A stretch of DNA of 64,000 nt from Aegilops tauschii subsp. strangulata (GCF_002575655.3 NC_053041.3:376819054-376883053), one strand, 5' to 3'; counted from the first letter of the stretch, positions 45,293-56,395 are shown. Notes: a model not told the origin generated them from the letters alone. Program-made: numbers and translations.

Positions 45293-46272
45293 CGGGCCAT
45301 GATTCTCCTGCTTTGCCTGGTGCTCTGGAGGAGGCCCTTTCCACGCTGACCCAGCTTCGTGACGACCTTCAAGGCGCCGACCGTCGCCTGGCGTCGGGGC
45401 GCTTGGAGTTGATCTCGGGGTGGCTGTGATCCGACACGTCCGTCAGGGCAGCATGGAGCCAGGCCATAGCGGCCTCCGAGGAAGGTAAACAGGTTGCCAT
45501 CCTGGCCGCGGCCGCCCGCGACGTGGCATTGAAGGACGCTGAGGCTGCCAAGGAGTGTTGTTGGGTGGCGGAGGCCGAGCTGGAGACCCTGCGCAACGAG
45601 CATGCCGCCAAGGCTCGTCAGTGCAAGGAGCGGGAGGAGAAGCTGAAGGCTCGAGAAGATGTGGTCGCCGGTCGCGACACAGAGCTGGAGCAATCAACAT
45701 GGGAGCAGGCCGCGGAGCGCGACCGCCTCGAGAAGCTAAAGAAGGAGCTGGAGGCGGAGAAGGCCGCCCTGGAGGCCAAGGAGAAAATCCTTGCCAACGA
45801 TTGTGCTGCCTTTGATTCTCTTGAGCGTAGGTCCCGCGAGGCACTACGGGATCTCTATGGGAGGGGGTTGAAGAAGCCGTTGGTGACTACTGAGGAAGGT
45901 CCCACCGAGCTGCTCCCCCAGCTGGTCACGACACTCGAGGGCGTTTTCCTTGGGGTCGGCCCCATGGTGGAAGGAGAGGCGCACGCGCTCTCCACTTCGG
46001 CCGTGACCCGCGACTTCAGTCACCTCCATCTTCGCGACCCCAACTTCGACTTCGAAGCCTTGCTTGAGCCTATGGACCTGCAGCACTATGCTGTCGCTGC
46101 CGAAGCCGTGAAGGGCCAGGTGGAGGCCCTGCTGCGGAAGTTCCTCGCCATCGACCCCATGCCCCCGGCTGACGGTGTTGCCGAACCCTCAACCACAGCC
46201 GATGGTACGGGTGATGGCGACGTTGTCGACGATGGGGCACTCCTTGAGGGCGATGGCAGCGCTCAAGGCTGA
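45293..46272 (+). pseudogene. Antisense gene of F, coiled-coil part
   Basis: After the solo LTR the frame from 45523 is open for 249 codons. Residues about 1-100 are strongly charged heptads (AELETLRNEHAAKARQCKE, LEKLKKELEAEKAALEAKEK), predicting a long coiled coil. A globular part with LLPQLVTTLEGVFLGVGPMV and FDFEALLEPMD follows, then an acidic tail. B and E have comparable coiled-coil exons in their antisense genes. A stop near 45429 and the LTR insertion break the gene. Confidence 0.75.
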
Positions 46273-47955
46273 AGAAGAGGCTTGCTGGCAGCGCTTCCCT
46301 CCATTTTTATTTCCTACAACATGCACCGTGCCTCGTGGGGGTGTTAAAACTTATGTGTTCTGCACCTTTTAAGAGACAGAGTTTCTTGTAATAATTTGCT
46401 AGGATTTTACGATTTCCTTCCCGTTTGCTTTAATGTTCTACGTCGGCAGGGCCTGGCCCCGCGCATACCTCAGCCGCCGTTGGGTCATCTGGATCACCAG
46501 GATGAAACCAAGGGGTGAGGGGCTACGTGACTAGTTAGGCTCCTGAGTCGCGATGCTCAGGAGTCCCCTTTGACGTACAAACGGCCCTCGGGAAGGAGAT
46601 GCGAGAGTAGGCCTTAGCGTTCTGTGTCGGCAGGGCCCGGCCCCGCACATACCTCAGCCGCCGTTGGGTCGTCCGGATCGCCAGGACGTGACCAAGGGTT
46701 GAGGGGCTACATGACCAGTTAGGCTGCTGAGTCGCGATGCTCAGTAGTCCCCCTTGATGTACCAACAGACCTACATACCTTTCCTCACCGAGGTCCCACT
46801 CGGGAGGGCGCGCGACGACCAGGTCCGAGGGACCTGGCAGGGTGCGTACGCTAGGCATGACCTGAGTGCAGCCCCCGTGCCCATCCCCCTCGTGCAACTC
46901 TCCCGAGGGGAAAGTGTTGCGATGAGGCTGGACACTGATCCTGACGGTTCCCTGAGGTTGATGCGGCCATGGGGCTGCCCCCAGTTGTTTATCACCAGCG
47001 CGGAGCATGGAGCTTCCGCACTTGCACGTGCATAGCCGCTCCTCGACCATGTCGACTGCCAGCGCGGAGCATGGTGCTTCCACTAGTGCGTGGGTGGGGG
47101 CTCCCTCTGAGTGGAGCCCCCGGGGCGTGTACAGCGCCGCCCTGACACGTGGCTTGCACGGCAGGGTAAGAGGAGGTGTGTCTGGGCACTCGTGAGCTAG
47201 CGCGAGACTCACGAGGCCCTACCTCAAGGCGGGTTGCGCCTGAATTTGATTCTTGACACTTGTGATGGCCCTGCGAGATGGTTAGACAACCTGCACCGAA
47301 TGAATCTCCTGAGGTGATCACATGAGAAGGACAAACACCAACGACCCCAAGAGGTGACGTGAACGGGACCGGCCCGCCAGACAGAGCTCAGTCGTTGGGT
47401 TTATCGACGCTGCAGGGACGGACCCGAGCACAGACGCCGTGCCCAGTCTTCTCATGCGAAAATCCTGAAGAAAGACAACCGGCGCGCGGCTCCCGTGGTG
47501 ACGAGGCACCGGTCACGCGCCCTACCTCGTCTGCCCGCGATTAGCTCATGCAAGAACAAGGCACCAAGGACCATGGGAGGTGACATACACGGGAGCTGGC
47601 TCGCGAGCCAGAGCTCAGCCTCTTGGGTTTAGCGACGCTGCAGGGACGGACCCGAGCACAGACGTTGTGCTCGTCCTTAATCATGAGGCGGTTGTGGGTG
47701 GGTTTGCAAGGGCGTACGATGTTCATGGTATCGAAGTACCGGACATGCATATAATAATCATAAGGAAACTCCTGGGAGGAGGTAAAGCTAGCTCTGATAG
47801 ATGCAAGAACAATACATGCCACAAGGACTGACCCACGCGACTTGGGGATGATGCAGCCCGAGGGGCGCCCCCAACTGAATAAACCGAAAAATGTCACCTG
47901 GCACTGTCGCTGAAGAGATGTTGAAGTGGCTGAAGATGCGTGCTGAAGAAGTCGT
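46273..47955. other. Spacer of F with internal duplications
   Basis: No gene is supported. A 184-bp direct repeat begins at 46442 and 46626 (GTCGGCAGGGCC, then CATACCTCAGCCGCCG), and a second pair, 228 bp apart, lies at 47337-47443 and 47565-47671 (CGACGCTGCAGGGACGGACC). GC-rich segments with GCGCGGAGCATGG occur twice near 47000-47070. The frames on both strands across this area are chance. Confidence 0.65.
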
Positions 47956-48425
47956 TGAGGGAGTCCTGGATTACGGGGTCCTCGGGCGTCTGGGCTATGC
48001 GACATGGGTCGGACTCATGGGCCGTGAAGATGCAAGATGGAAGGCTTTCCCCCGTGTCCAGATGGGACTCTCCTTGGCGTGGAAGGCAAGCTTGGCATGC
48101 GGATATCAAGATTCCTTTCTCTGTAAACCGACTCTGTACAACCCTAGCCCCCTTCGGTGTCTATATAAACCGGAGGGTTTAGTCCGTAGAGGCAGTCATA
48201 ACATACAGGCTAGACATCTAGGGTTTAGCCATTATGATCTCGAGGTAGATCAACTCTTGTAACCCCTATACTAATCAAAGTCAATCAAGCAGGAAGTAGG
48301 GTATTGCCTCCATCAAGAGGGCCCAAACCTGGGTAAATAATGTGTCCCCTGCCTCCTATTACCTTCGATCCTTAGACCACAGTTCAGGACCCCCTACCCG
48401 AGATCTGCCGGGTTTGACACCGACA
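47956..48425 (+). repeat. 5' LTR of E
   Basis: 470 bp, TGAGGGAGTCC to GACACCGACA, with TATATAAAC near 48162 as likely TATA box. It is highly similar to the LTRs of B. Confidence 0.95.
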
Positions 48426-48444
48426 TTGGTGCTTTCATTGAGAG
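48426..48444 (+). promoter_or_regulatory. Primer-binding region of E
   Basis: TTGGTGCTTTCATTGAGAG directly follows the LTR, the same as in element D. Confidence 0.65.
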
Positions 48445-48451
48445 TTCTGCT

Positions 48452-50907
48452 GTGCCGTCGCCGAAAGGCTTGACGGCTCCATCGATCATCTACAACAATG
48501 CTGCCGGGAGCGAGATTTTTCTCCCCGGACAGATCTTCGTATTCGGCGGCTTCGCACTGCGGGCCAACTCCGTTGGCCACCTGGAGCAGATCGACAATTA
48601 TGCCCCTGGTCAACAAATCAGCTTCGCAAATCTGAATTATGTTGTTGATATCCGAGGGGACTTGATCCTCCAAGGGTTCGTGGCTCCAACCACCGCTCCG
48701 GCCTTAGATCCGGAGCACGTCATCAGGTCCGAAGACGGGAGACTAGAGCTCGCGGGACTCTCTGCGGCTGCAGAGCTCAACATGGGAGAACCGGAGGGAA
48801 TAGTGTCACCAACACTCATCATAAAGCCGGACTCTTTTCCGAACACTAGCCCTGGACCCTCGCAGCACGCGTCCTGTGGGCTCGGCCAAGGGAACTCCGG
48901 TCCCCATACAAACCTCGCTCTTAAACGAGGCTCTGGACTTTACGCAGTCCCTCGCCATCATAGAGGAGTCGATTCCTAATTGCGCCCAGCTTGGACTAGG
49001 GGCTGGAAATAGGGAACTTTACTTCCCACCCACCACCCACTTTATAGCCACTGTCGAGGATCTAACCGACATGCATGATTACGCCTCCGAAGACATCGAT
49101 GGTATGGACGACGATGTCGGGGAGGAGGAGGCCTGAAACCTGCCGTTCACCGGACGCTGGACGGCCACTTCCTCGTACGACGTGTCCATGGTGGATACAC
49201 CTAAAGAAGGCGACGACGATAAACAGGAGGACCCAGTCGAGGACGAACCTCCTGAGGTACCACCGAAGCGTCGACATCAGCGGCGCCACTCTAAATTGTG
49301 TCGCGGAAAGGATAGCAATACTTGCACCGGAGACAATGATACTCCGGAGAATGCCGAAGACAAGGAATACCCCATCGAACCAACATCCGAACAGGATCAT
49401 CGGGAGGACGGGAAAGTTGACCCTGATGAGCAAGCAGGGAACGAAGACTCGGAGGATAGAAACTATCTACCACTCTCCGAGGACGAGGTGAGCCTCGGCG
49501 ACGAAGATTTCATCGTGCTAGAGGAACCCCTCGAACAAGAGCGCTTTAAGCGCCAGCTAATAGCCACGGAAAGAAGCCTAAAAAAGAAGCAGCAGCAACT
49601 TCAAGCTGACCAAGATCTGCTCAACGACAGATGGACAAATGTCCTGGCGCCCGAAGAATACGGACTTGAACGCCCGACAAAAAGTTACCCGAAGCGTAAG
49701 CTGCTACACCAATTCGACGACGAGGCGCTGGAGCCCGTACCACCCGCACGTAACGCGGCTAATGGACCTGACCGACCACCACGTGGCCGGGACAGAACGG
49801 CAAGTCAAGCCGAACACCAGCCCGCGCCACCTTGCCGTAGAAGCAGAGAAACAACAGCTCGGGGATACACATATGACCTACGACAAGACCTGGAAAATAA
49901 GGCAGGTCAGACAAGATCAATATACGGATCGCGCGGGGGGGGGGGGCGCCCCGCCGCGTGAGGACAGCTATCAAGCCTGGCACAACAAGCACAACCACGC
50001 TCGGGCCGAAAATCGCATACGGACTTCATCCGAACTACACCGTGATATTGCTCGATAAAGAGGCACCGCACACCCCCTATGTTTCACCGATGAGGTAATG
50101 GAGCATGAATTCCCGGAAGGGTTTAAAACCATGAATATCGAATCATATGATGGAACAACAGATCCCGCGGTATGGATTGAGGACTTCCTTCTCCATATTC
50201 ACATGGCCCGTGGTGACGATCTTCATGCCATCAAATACCTCCCACTAAAATTAAAGGGGCCAGCTCGGCACTGGCTAAATAGCATTCCAGAAAACTCCAT
50301 TGGTAGTTGGGAGAACATGGAAAACGCTTTCCGTGATAACTTCCAAGGTACATACGTCCGGCCTCCGGACGCCGACAACTTGAGTCATATAGTCCAGCAG
50401 CCCAGAGAATCGGCCAGAAAATTCTGGACTAGGTTCCTAATTAAAGAGAACCAGATTGTCGACTGACCGGATGCCGAAGCCCTAGCGGCCTTTAAACATA
50501 GCATCCGCGATGAATGGCTCGCCCGACACCTCAGCTAAGAGAAGCCGAAGTCCATGGCAGCCCTTACAACACTCATGACCCGCTTTTGCATGGGCGAAGA
50601 CAGCTGGCTATCCCATAGCAGCAACAGTGCAAGCGATCCCGACACTTCAGAAGTTAGGAATAGCAACGGCAGACCCCGGCGCAACAAACACAAGCGCCGC
50701 AGCAATAACAACAATACCGAAGACACGGTGGTCAACACCGGATTCAGCGGCTCTAAATCCGGCCAGCGGAAGAAGCCATTCAAAATAAATAGAGAAGGCT
50801 CATCCAGCCTGGACCGAATACTCGATCGACCCTGCTAGCTTCACGGCACCCCCGACAAGCCGGCTAATCATACCAACCGAAGTTGTTGGGTCTTCAAATA
50901 GGCCGGT
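48452..50907 (+). pseudogene. gag of E
   Basis: Frames 48452-48979, 48876-49136, 49182-49961 and 50098-50466 form one broken gag. The middle is very acidic and Lys/Gln-rich (RSLKKKQQQLQADQDLL). The capsid domain is clear at 50098 onward: FKTMNIESYDGTTDPAVWIE, LPLKLKGPARHWLNSIPENS, FQGTYVRPPDADNL, ARKFWTRFLIKEN. A basic nucleic-acid-binding tail follows (RPRRNKHKRRSNNNN). Lesions include TGA at 49134, a 12-base G run at 49935-49946 where the frame changes, TAA at 50056, TGA at 50464 and TAA near 50536. Unlike B, the full capsid region is present. Confidence 0.88.
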
Positions 50908-51741
50908 ATGTTAAATACTGATCAAAAGGAGAAGGGGTCGCCCAGTGAGGACGAAGACGAGGAGCCTCGCCCACCAAAAGCAGGGGGTCAGAAGAAGTTT
51001 CCCCCCGAAATCAAAACGGTGAATATGATATACGTCACCCATATGCCCAAGCGGGAGCGTAAACGCGCGCTCAGGGATGTCTACGCGATAGAGCCAGTCA
51101 CCCCTAAATTCAACCCATGGTCAGTCTGTCCGATCACTTTTGATCATAGAGATCACCCGACCAGTATCCGTCATGGAGGTTTGGCCGCACTAGTCCTCGA
51201 CCCAATCATCGATGGATCCCACCTCACACGAGTCCTCATGGACGGCGGCACCAGCCTTAACCTGCTCTATCAGGACACAGTCCGCAAGATGGGTATCGAT
51301 CCGTCAAGGATCAAATCCACCAAAACCACCGTCAAAGGGGTAATATCTGGTGTAGAGGCCCGTTGTACGGGCTCAATCACATTGGAAGTCGTCTTCGGTT
51401 CGCCGGACAACTTCCGAAGCGAAGACTTAATCTTTGACATTTTCCCCTTCCGCAGTGGCTATCATGCACTGTTCGGACGAACCGCGTTCGCCCGCTTCAA
51501 CGCGGTCCCGCACTACGCTTATCTCAAATTCAAGATGCCCGGACCACGCGGCATTATAACAGTCAACGGAAACATGGAATGCTCCCTCCGTACTGAGGAG
51601 CACACCGCGGCCTTGGCAGCGGAAGTGCAGGGCGGCCTTGTCAGGCCAAACATCACATCAGCGGCTCGGCCCCCGGACACACTTAAACGAGTCCGGACAA
51701 CACTGCAGGGCGTCACCTCGGCTCGTCAAGAGCTCGATTAG
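50908..51741 (+). CDS. Aspartic protease of E
   Basis: An open frame of 277 codons. Residues 1-60 are charged linker (SPSEDEDEEPRPPKAGGQKK). The aspartic protease shows VLMDGGTSLNLLY with the catalytic Asp at about residue 112, FRSEDLIFDIFPFRSGYHALFGR and then FKMPGPRGIITVNG. The triad reads DGG, as in B, so this is a family trait and not damage. The true start is upstream, because it would be translated as part of a gag-protease polyprotein; the preceding TAG at about 50899 breaks that link. No RT follows. Confidence 0.85.
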   Translation: MLNTDQKEKGSPSEDEDEEPRPPKAGGQKKFPPEIKTVNMIYVTHMPKRERKRALRDVYAIEPVTPKFNPWSVCPITFDHRDHPTSIRHGGLAALVLDPIIDGSHLTRVLMDGGTSLNLLYQDTVRKMGIDPSRIKSTKTTVKGVISGVEARCTGSITLEVVFGSPDNFRSEDLIFDIFPFRSGYHALFGRTAFARFNAVPHYAYLKFKMPGPRGIITVNGNMECSLRTEEHTAALAAEVQGGLVRPNITSAARPPDTLKRVRTTLQGVTSARQELD

Positions 51742-52983
51742 CAATCCGGCCTCCATCTCAGCTCCAACCGAATTACGGACCATGTGCCAAGCATACATAA
51801 CTACACACTAAAAATACCATGGGCAAAGATGGAGGCATCACAAAGACAAAGTACACAGTACGACCAGACCTCGGCCAGACGCCTGCACTTTTTTTTTCTT
51901 TTCAGGTATCTTATAACCCACGTCACCTTTCCGACGGTGCCCAGGCCTGTTTTCGAAGCCTATCATGATAACACCAAGTGTCGATCCTCTTGAAGGACAA
52001 TACACCAAGGAGAAAGGCAATGTAGAAGCACGACAGAGTATCTAAAGGATCTTTAAAGATCACCTAGTCCGTTCGCAGGACCTGCACGCAGCTTTCCCTT
52101 GTACTCGGCATTTAAAATAGCCTTGTTGCTTACTGCACTAGTTGTACCAATACGTTTTGATGTATCTATCAGACTAGAATGGAAACAGTTCTAGACCAGC
52201 CTATGTGGTACTAACTTACCTCTCCACCGTTATTTCCCTGTTTTCATCTGATTGTCATGTGCACCTCGGTACGACTTAAATCGCCAGGGGCTCTATTGAG
52301 CTACGTAGATTTCTCAAATAAAAGAAGTCCGAACACTTTTCTAGTAACAATTCGGCGTCCCGAATATAGCATTATATGCATTGGCTCCGAATCATGTCTT
52401 TGGTCAATAGTTGGGTTGCCCGGCTCCTGTGGTTACTACCTTACGTTCCGCTTGTTCGGCTAAGATAGTAAAGGGAGAACTACTGCGATTGTGTTTCTGG
52501 TTCATCCGGACAAACACCTTAGTAGAGAAACCAAAAACTGTCTGTCATGATGCGGCGAGAGCTGGTTAGCTATTCGGCGACTACGTATAAATCTCTTGCG
52601 ATTTTTTCCGCATTATGCAATGGGCCGGCCTTAGACCGACCGGGCACTCACAGCACCCACGTTCGGATAATCGAACAGTACTAGGGGCAACGCCTATTAT
52701 AAAACTCCTATGGCCAAAGTGAGAGCGATAAAGCCACATAGTCCGATTGCCTGGTTCGCCGCACTAAACACCTCCTATATGGACCACATTGTTGGGTCAA
52801 GTGTGTTCAGGTGCTATCCCGAACACCCCCGTACTACCTATGAGGGGGCCGAAGCCAACGACTGGCCAACTCTCATATAGCGTAAAACGGCCACATAGGA
52901 GGAGATATCTCAAAACAGAACAGGCAATGTACGATACATAAAGCTTTGTTTATACAGGATCGGACAACATAGATATATTCACT
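51742..52983 (+). other. Spacer of E between protease and antisense gene
   Basis: No RT, RNase H or integrase motif is present on either strand. A T-rich run lies at about 51889-51904. 52410-52530 matches the spacer of B at 17880-18010 (TTGTTCGGCTAAGATAGTAAAGGG region), showing that E is a family member with pol deleted rather than a fragment. Confidence 0.75.
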
Positions 52984-53740
52984 CAAATATGATGTCCTTT
53001 GAGCACTGGCCCTCCACTATATGGGATCCTTCTAGGACGTCATCGAAATACCCCTCCGGTGCCTCCGGTGTACGATGCTCCTTGCCTGCAGATGGTCCCT
53101 CGGTAGCGAGCCTGACAACGTTCATCTTCGCCCACTACACCTTAACGCGGGCGAAGGCCATCTGCGCACCTTCGATCCAGGACGATCGCTTCACGGCGTC
53201 AAGACGGGGGCAGGCCTCGATCAGCCGCTTCACGAGCTCGATATAGCTGCAGGGTATGGATTCGGCTGGCCATAGACGGATTATAAAATCCTTCATAGCC
53301 AGCTCGGCCATCCTATGCAGTTCAATCTGCTATTTCAGCTGATCACTGAGGGGCACTGGATGCTCTAGCGCAAGGTACTACGACCAGAACAGTTTCTCCG
53401 TTGAGCTCCCCTCTTTTTGCTCGGAAGAACTCCACAGCATCAGCAACACTCCGGGGCAGATCCGCAAATGCTCCTGAAAACTCCCAACCCGGGTCAGTAA
53501 GATGTATTTCTCCCTCACAAATCTGCTCTGCATATTAAAGGCCTTACCAGCCGCAATTTTCTTTGCCTCCTGGATCTCCCAGCAGGCGTTTTGGGCTTTT
53601 GTCCGGGCCTCCTGAGCATTTTGAAGGGCCTTAGCAAGTTCAGATTTTTGATCCGAGACCAGGTGCTCTAAGGCCTCACATTTGCTTATAGCATCCTTTA
53701 GCTCTTACTGGACTTCGGACACCCTTGACTCATGTTTTAG
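52984..53740 (-). pseudogene. Antisense coiled-coil gene of E, C-terminal part
   Basis: Reading leftward from the CACTA insertion, the frame gives KHESRVSEVQ, then ELKDAISKCEALEHLVSDQK, ELAKALQNAQEARTKAQNA and WEIQEAKKIAA, a coiled coil. The last part reads LWPAESIPCSYIELVKRLIE and GYFDDVLEGSHIVEGQC, ending near 52984, corresponding to LWPADSPPGSMEELVNLY in B. TAA near 53708 and TAG near 53144 interrupt it. The upstream part continues at 63332. Confidence 0.75.
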
Positions 53741-53770
53741 CACTGGTGCGCGTCGGTCCTAAACAAACGG
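53741..53770 (+). repeat. Left terminal inverted repeat of CACTA I
   Basis: CACTGGTGC, then CTAAACAAACGG. It matches the right end only imperfectly and appears to lack about 16 bases present there. The ACAAACGG part is shared with element II at about 9654. Confidence 0.65.
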
Positions 53771-54494
53771 TTTTTTACCCCTTTTCGCGACGGCATTTGG
53801 AACCGTCGCCAAGTGACTGTGGGCGATAGGGGGTCCTTCCCACACGACCCAGGAACCGTGAGGGATAGGAGCCTTGATGCATACAGTTGTCCCTATATAA
53901 CCGTTTCCGATATCTCGAATATCCCAAACGCTTCATCCTTGCTACTTGTTTGTGCTCGCATTGCCATCGCAGTCGGAGTTTTGTGGTTCTGCCTAAAACC
54001 AAGCAGATTCTAGGCACGGGAGCTTTCCAAGCAGATTTTAGGTAGATTCCAGGCACGGGAGATTTACGATGCCTGGCACATCACAAACAGTTCATGATTA
54101 TAAACCGTGTACGATAGGTAGACAATCACACATGTTTAGTTTTCCCGCACCGTATGTGATAGTGTCTGACATCACAGACGCTTTGCGAATGGCAACTGTG
54201 TGCATGCTTGCACACGTTTCCTATCTGTGAACCGTCTCGGATTATGGTGTATATCACATACGTTTGTGTTCTACCAACCGTGTGTGCCGTAATGACCTGC
54301 AACATAATTTCGCCCTAATTTAATTGTTGCTATTTAAAATTGTACCTAATTTAAACTTGAAAGTAGGCTATAGCTTTATTCATATCCACCAGGTTCAAAC
54401 AACCAATGCATTATTCGATTCACAGGTACATATGTTTAAGAATTGCAGAAGCACCAAATAGAGACTGATGTACCAGGGTTCTATACTTGTACTA
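53771..54494. other. Left subterminal region of CACTA I
   Basis: No gene is seen. Matches to element II (GACGGC, GATAGGGGGTCCTTCCC) are followed by scattered copies of AAACCGTGT, CACACGTTT and CAAACAGTT in both orientations (53880-54300), the kind of short motif cluster that CACTA transposition proteins bind in known elements. Confidence 0.6.
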
Positions 54495-54942
54495 TTACAT
54501 ATGGTAAAGAAAGAGGCGACAGACATTCCAGTTGCTGAACAAGGTGAAGCAGAATGGCCCTATTGTGCTCTCCTGGATGCAGAAGGCATGCAGGACTCTA
54601 GTCCAACCCCTTGTGATGGCCGGCCACCAATCATGTAGTTTGAGAGGTAATCTTGAGTAAACTGCTTCATGATCCACTGCAAAAGAAAAAAGATTCAGAT
54701 ATTGTCATCTAACACAACTCATTACGGGCAGTAAAAAGAAGGCTACAGTGTTCTTACTTACCATCCCACAGTTCACTGTTGTCTTGCATAAAGTGTAAAC
54801 AAATAGTTCGATTGACATCTTTGACCCATTTTAGTAACAATCTTTATCAGTTTCCTCACTTGATGCTGGTTCATGAATATCTCATTTCCCCATGCGCAGA
54901 AAGGATCGAAGTGTGGATCTTTGGCAATGATATATGTACCTA
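54495..54942 (-). pseudogene. B3-like gene remnant in CACTA I
   Basis: Reading leftward, an exon from about 54942 gives TYIIAKDPHFDPFCAWGNEIF and QVRKLIKIVTKMG. After one frameshift near 54795 it continues VYTLCKTTVNCGM to the donor GTAAGT at 54761. The intron 54677-54761 ends TTTTGCAG, and the next exon reads WIMKQFTQDYLSNYMIGG. That last segment lines up with KQFTDDYPSNHLYG of element II, which continues into a B3-type DNA-binding domain. Here the rest of the domain is lost. It suggests that both elements inherited a B3-like gene at this site. Confidence 0.5.
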
Positions 54943-55534
54943 AAAGCACCAAGTTAATATTAGAAGCTAAACAACAATTGAAAAATGATGTAGTACAACA
55001 TTCCATCCATCCCATTATATAAGATTTTATTACATGTATATCTAGACATCATCAGAACATTAAGGTAACACTCTTCCTTGTCACCATGTAGCCTGGGATT
55101 GCATATTTAGTCATTCAGTACAATGCATGTTGCTAAACAACAATTGAAAAACGAAAAGGAAAGTTAACTGCAATATCCTTAACAGCAACCAAATATTGTA
55201 ATTCATAGTGGTATTGTTGAAACTGTTATTGATGAAATTGAACTGCACAGCAAATAGTTGCACATATAGAGCATCACATTGTGAAGAACTGAAATAAACA
55301 AGTCATAAGGACATCTCTAGACGATCCTTAAAAAGTTAAAGGACTAAAACCCTTAGTGGATATATATACTCCAGCAATTTTTGGCCTTTTCTAGTCGATC
55401 CCCTAAACTTAAGGTTGTAAACTTCAATTTGATCAAGTTCAAAGCAGGTTCAACCGAAAGTAGCATGCATTCAAACATAAACATAGATAGTTTTGCATAA
55501 CCGAACATAAAACATAAATTTAAACTAAGCTAAA
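54943..55534. other. AT-rich spacer between B3-like remnant and AP2 gene
   Basis: No gene is supported. It contains the 3' side of the AP2 gene and unique AT-rich text. A motif TCCATCCATCCCATTATATAA near 55007 is only faintly like a Stowaway end. Confidence 0.5.
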
Positions 55535-56395
55535 CTACTTTCGGTCGAAGTAGAGGTCGAGCCAATCCTTCCTCGTCATGTACGGTGTGCGGCGAGCCGG
55601 GTCCGGGCCAGTACCATCGTCGGGGTCGTTGGGAAAGGCACTCCTCCACTCGTCGACGTCGATCTCTTCATCCTGAGGGAACACCTCGACGCCCTCCGCG
55701 CCGCCGTCGCCGCTGCCTTCGACCTCTTCACCACAGGAGAGCGTGATAACCTCGCCGCTCTCCGCGCCGCCGTCCTCGCCGCCTTCGACCTTGTCATCAA
55801 ATGAGAGCGCGATAACCTCGCCGCCCTCCGCGCCGGCAAAGATCGCCCGCTCCGCCTCCACGAGCTCCGGGTGCTGCCGGCGGAGCTCTTGCATGTAGGC
55901 CTCGTCGGCGGCCTCGGCCTCGAGACGCTCCCACGCCTCGCGGTCCTCCCGCACCATAGCCGAGCTCACCACCCCTGGCTCCGGCGGAACAAGGTAGACC
56001 GGATGTGTGCCGAAGGGGAAATTGAGCCTAGCCACCGCGCCGTGGTAGCGGGCCTGCCAGCGGTCGTACTCCATGGCCGCGAGCTCGGCCGTGTGGAAGC
56101 TACCGAGCCACCAGCGGGTCTGGGTCTCTCGATCTGTAATCTTGGCAACCCAAGTCCCCCACCGCCGCTGCCGGACCCCGAGGTAGGACTTCGTCGGCTG
56201 CCGGGTCCGGGGGGAGGACGGGGAAGTCCTCGAACCAACGTAGGGGCGCGGCAGCGGGCGGATCGGGGGACCGACGATGGTGGATTGGGCCCGCGGAGGA
56301 CGAAGGGGACACCTCGGCAGCCACCTTGCCGGTGTCGGGCGAAAAGGCCGCGATAAACCTGTTTTTGGCCATTGGCTACTCGAGCTCCCCGGCAC
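55535..56395 (-). CDS. AP2/ERF-domain protein carried by CACTA I
   Basis: An open frame of 286 codons. Residues about 70-129 match the AP2/ERF DNA-binding domain: YLGVRQRRWGTWVAKITD (beta sheet), WWLGSF, TAELAAMEYDRW (helix) and the end LNFPFG. AP2/ERF proteins are plant nuclear transcription factors. The C-terminal half is acidic with a duplicated segment (GGEVIALSFDDKVEG and SGEVITLSCGEEVEG) that could act as an activation region. The start is uncertain: another ATG at 56372 in a different frame gives a coherent Pro-rich N-terminus (MAKNRFIAAFSPDTGKVAAE), so a frameshift before the domain is likely. It is GC-rich compared with its flanks, suggesting capture from a host gene. Confidence 0.75.
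   Translation of the reverse strand: MPGSSSSQWPKTGLSRPFRPTPARWLPRCPLRPPRAQSTIVGPPIRPLPRPYVGSRTSPSSPRTRQPTKSYLGVRQRRWGTWVAKITDRETQTRWWLGSFHTAELAAMEYDRWQARYHGAVARLNFPFGTHPVYLVPPEPGVVSSAMVREDREAWERLEAEAADEAYMQELRRQHPELVEAERAIFAGAEGGEVIALSFDDKVEGGEDGGAESGEVITLSCGEEVEGSGDGGAEGVEVFPQDEEIDVDEWRSAFPNDPDDGTGPDPARRTPYMTRKDWLDLYFDRK

Larger units (their letters stand above)
41878..47955 (-). mobile_element. Gypsy element F, 3' half
   Basis: The 3' LTR (41878-42752) and adjacent polypurine tract in reverse orientation show a minus-strand element. Its antisense gene (plus strand, 43046-46272) and a repeat-bearing spacer follow. The rest (integrase, RT, gag, 5' LTR) should lie beyond element E, outside the window. 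The base before the LTR belongs to TCTAT, a candidate target duplication whose partner is not visible. The PF04195-like antisense gene places it in the Tat lineage. Confidence 0.8.

Noticed and set aside
46535..47321. Minus-strand frame of 225 codons and its neighbours
   Set aside because: It lies over duplicated spacer DNA, has no recognisable domain, and the repeats do not keep its frame.
55007..55060. Stowaway-like motif TCCATCCATCCCATTATATAA
   Set aside because: No inverted partner or TA duplication was found nearby, so it is not supported as a MITE. The similar motif near 41178 has the same problem.
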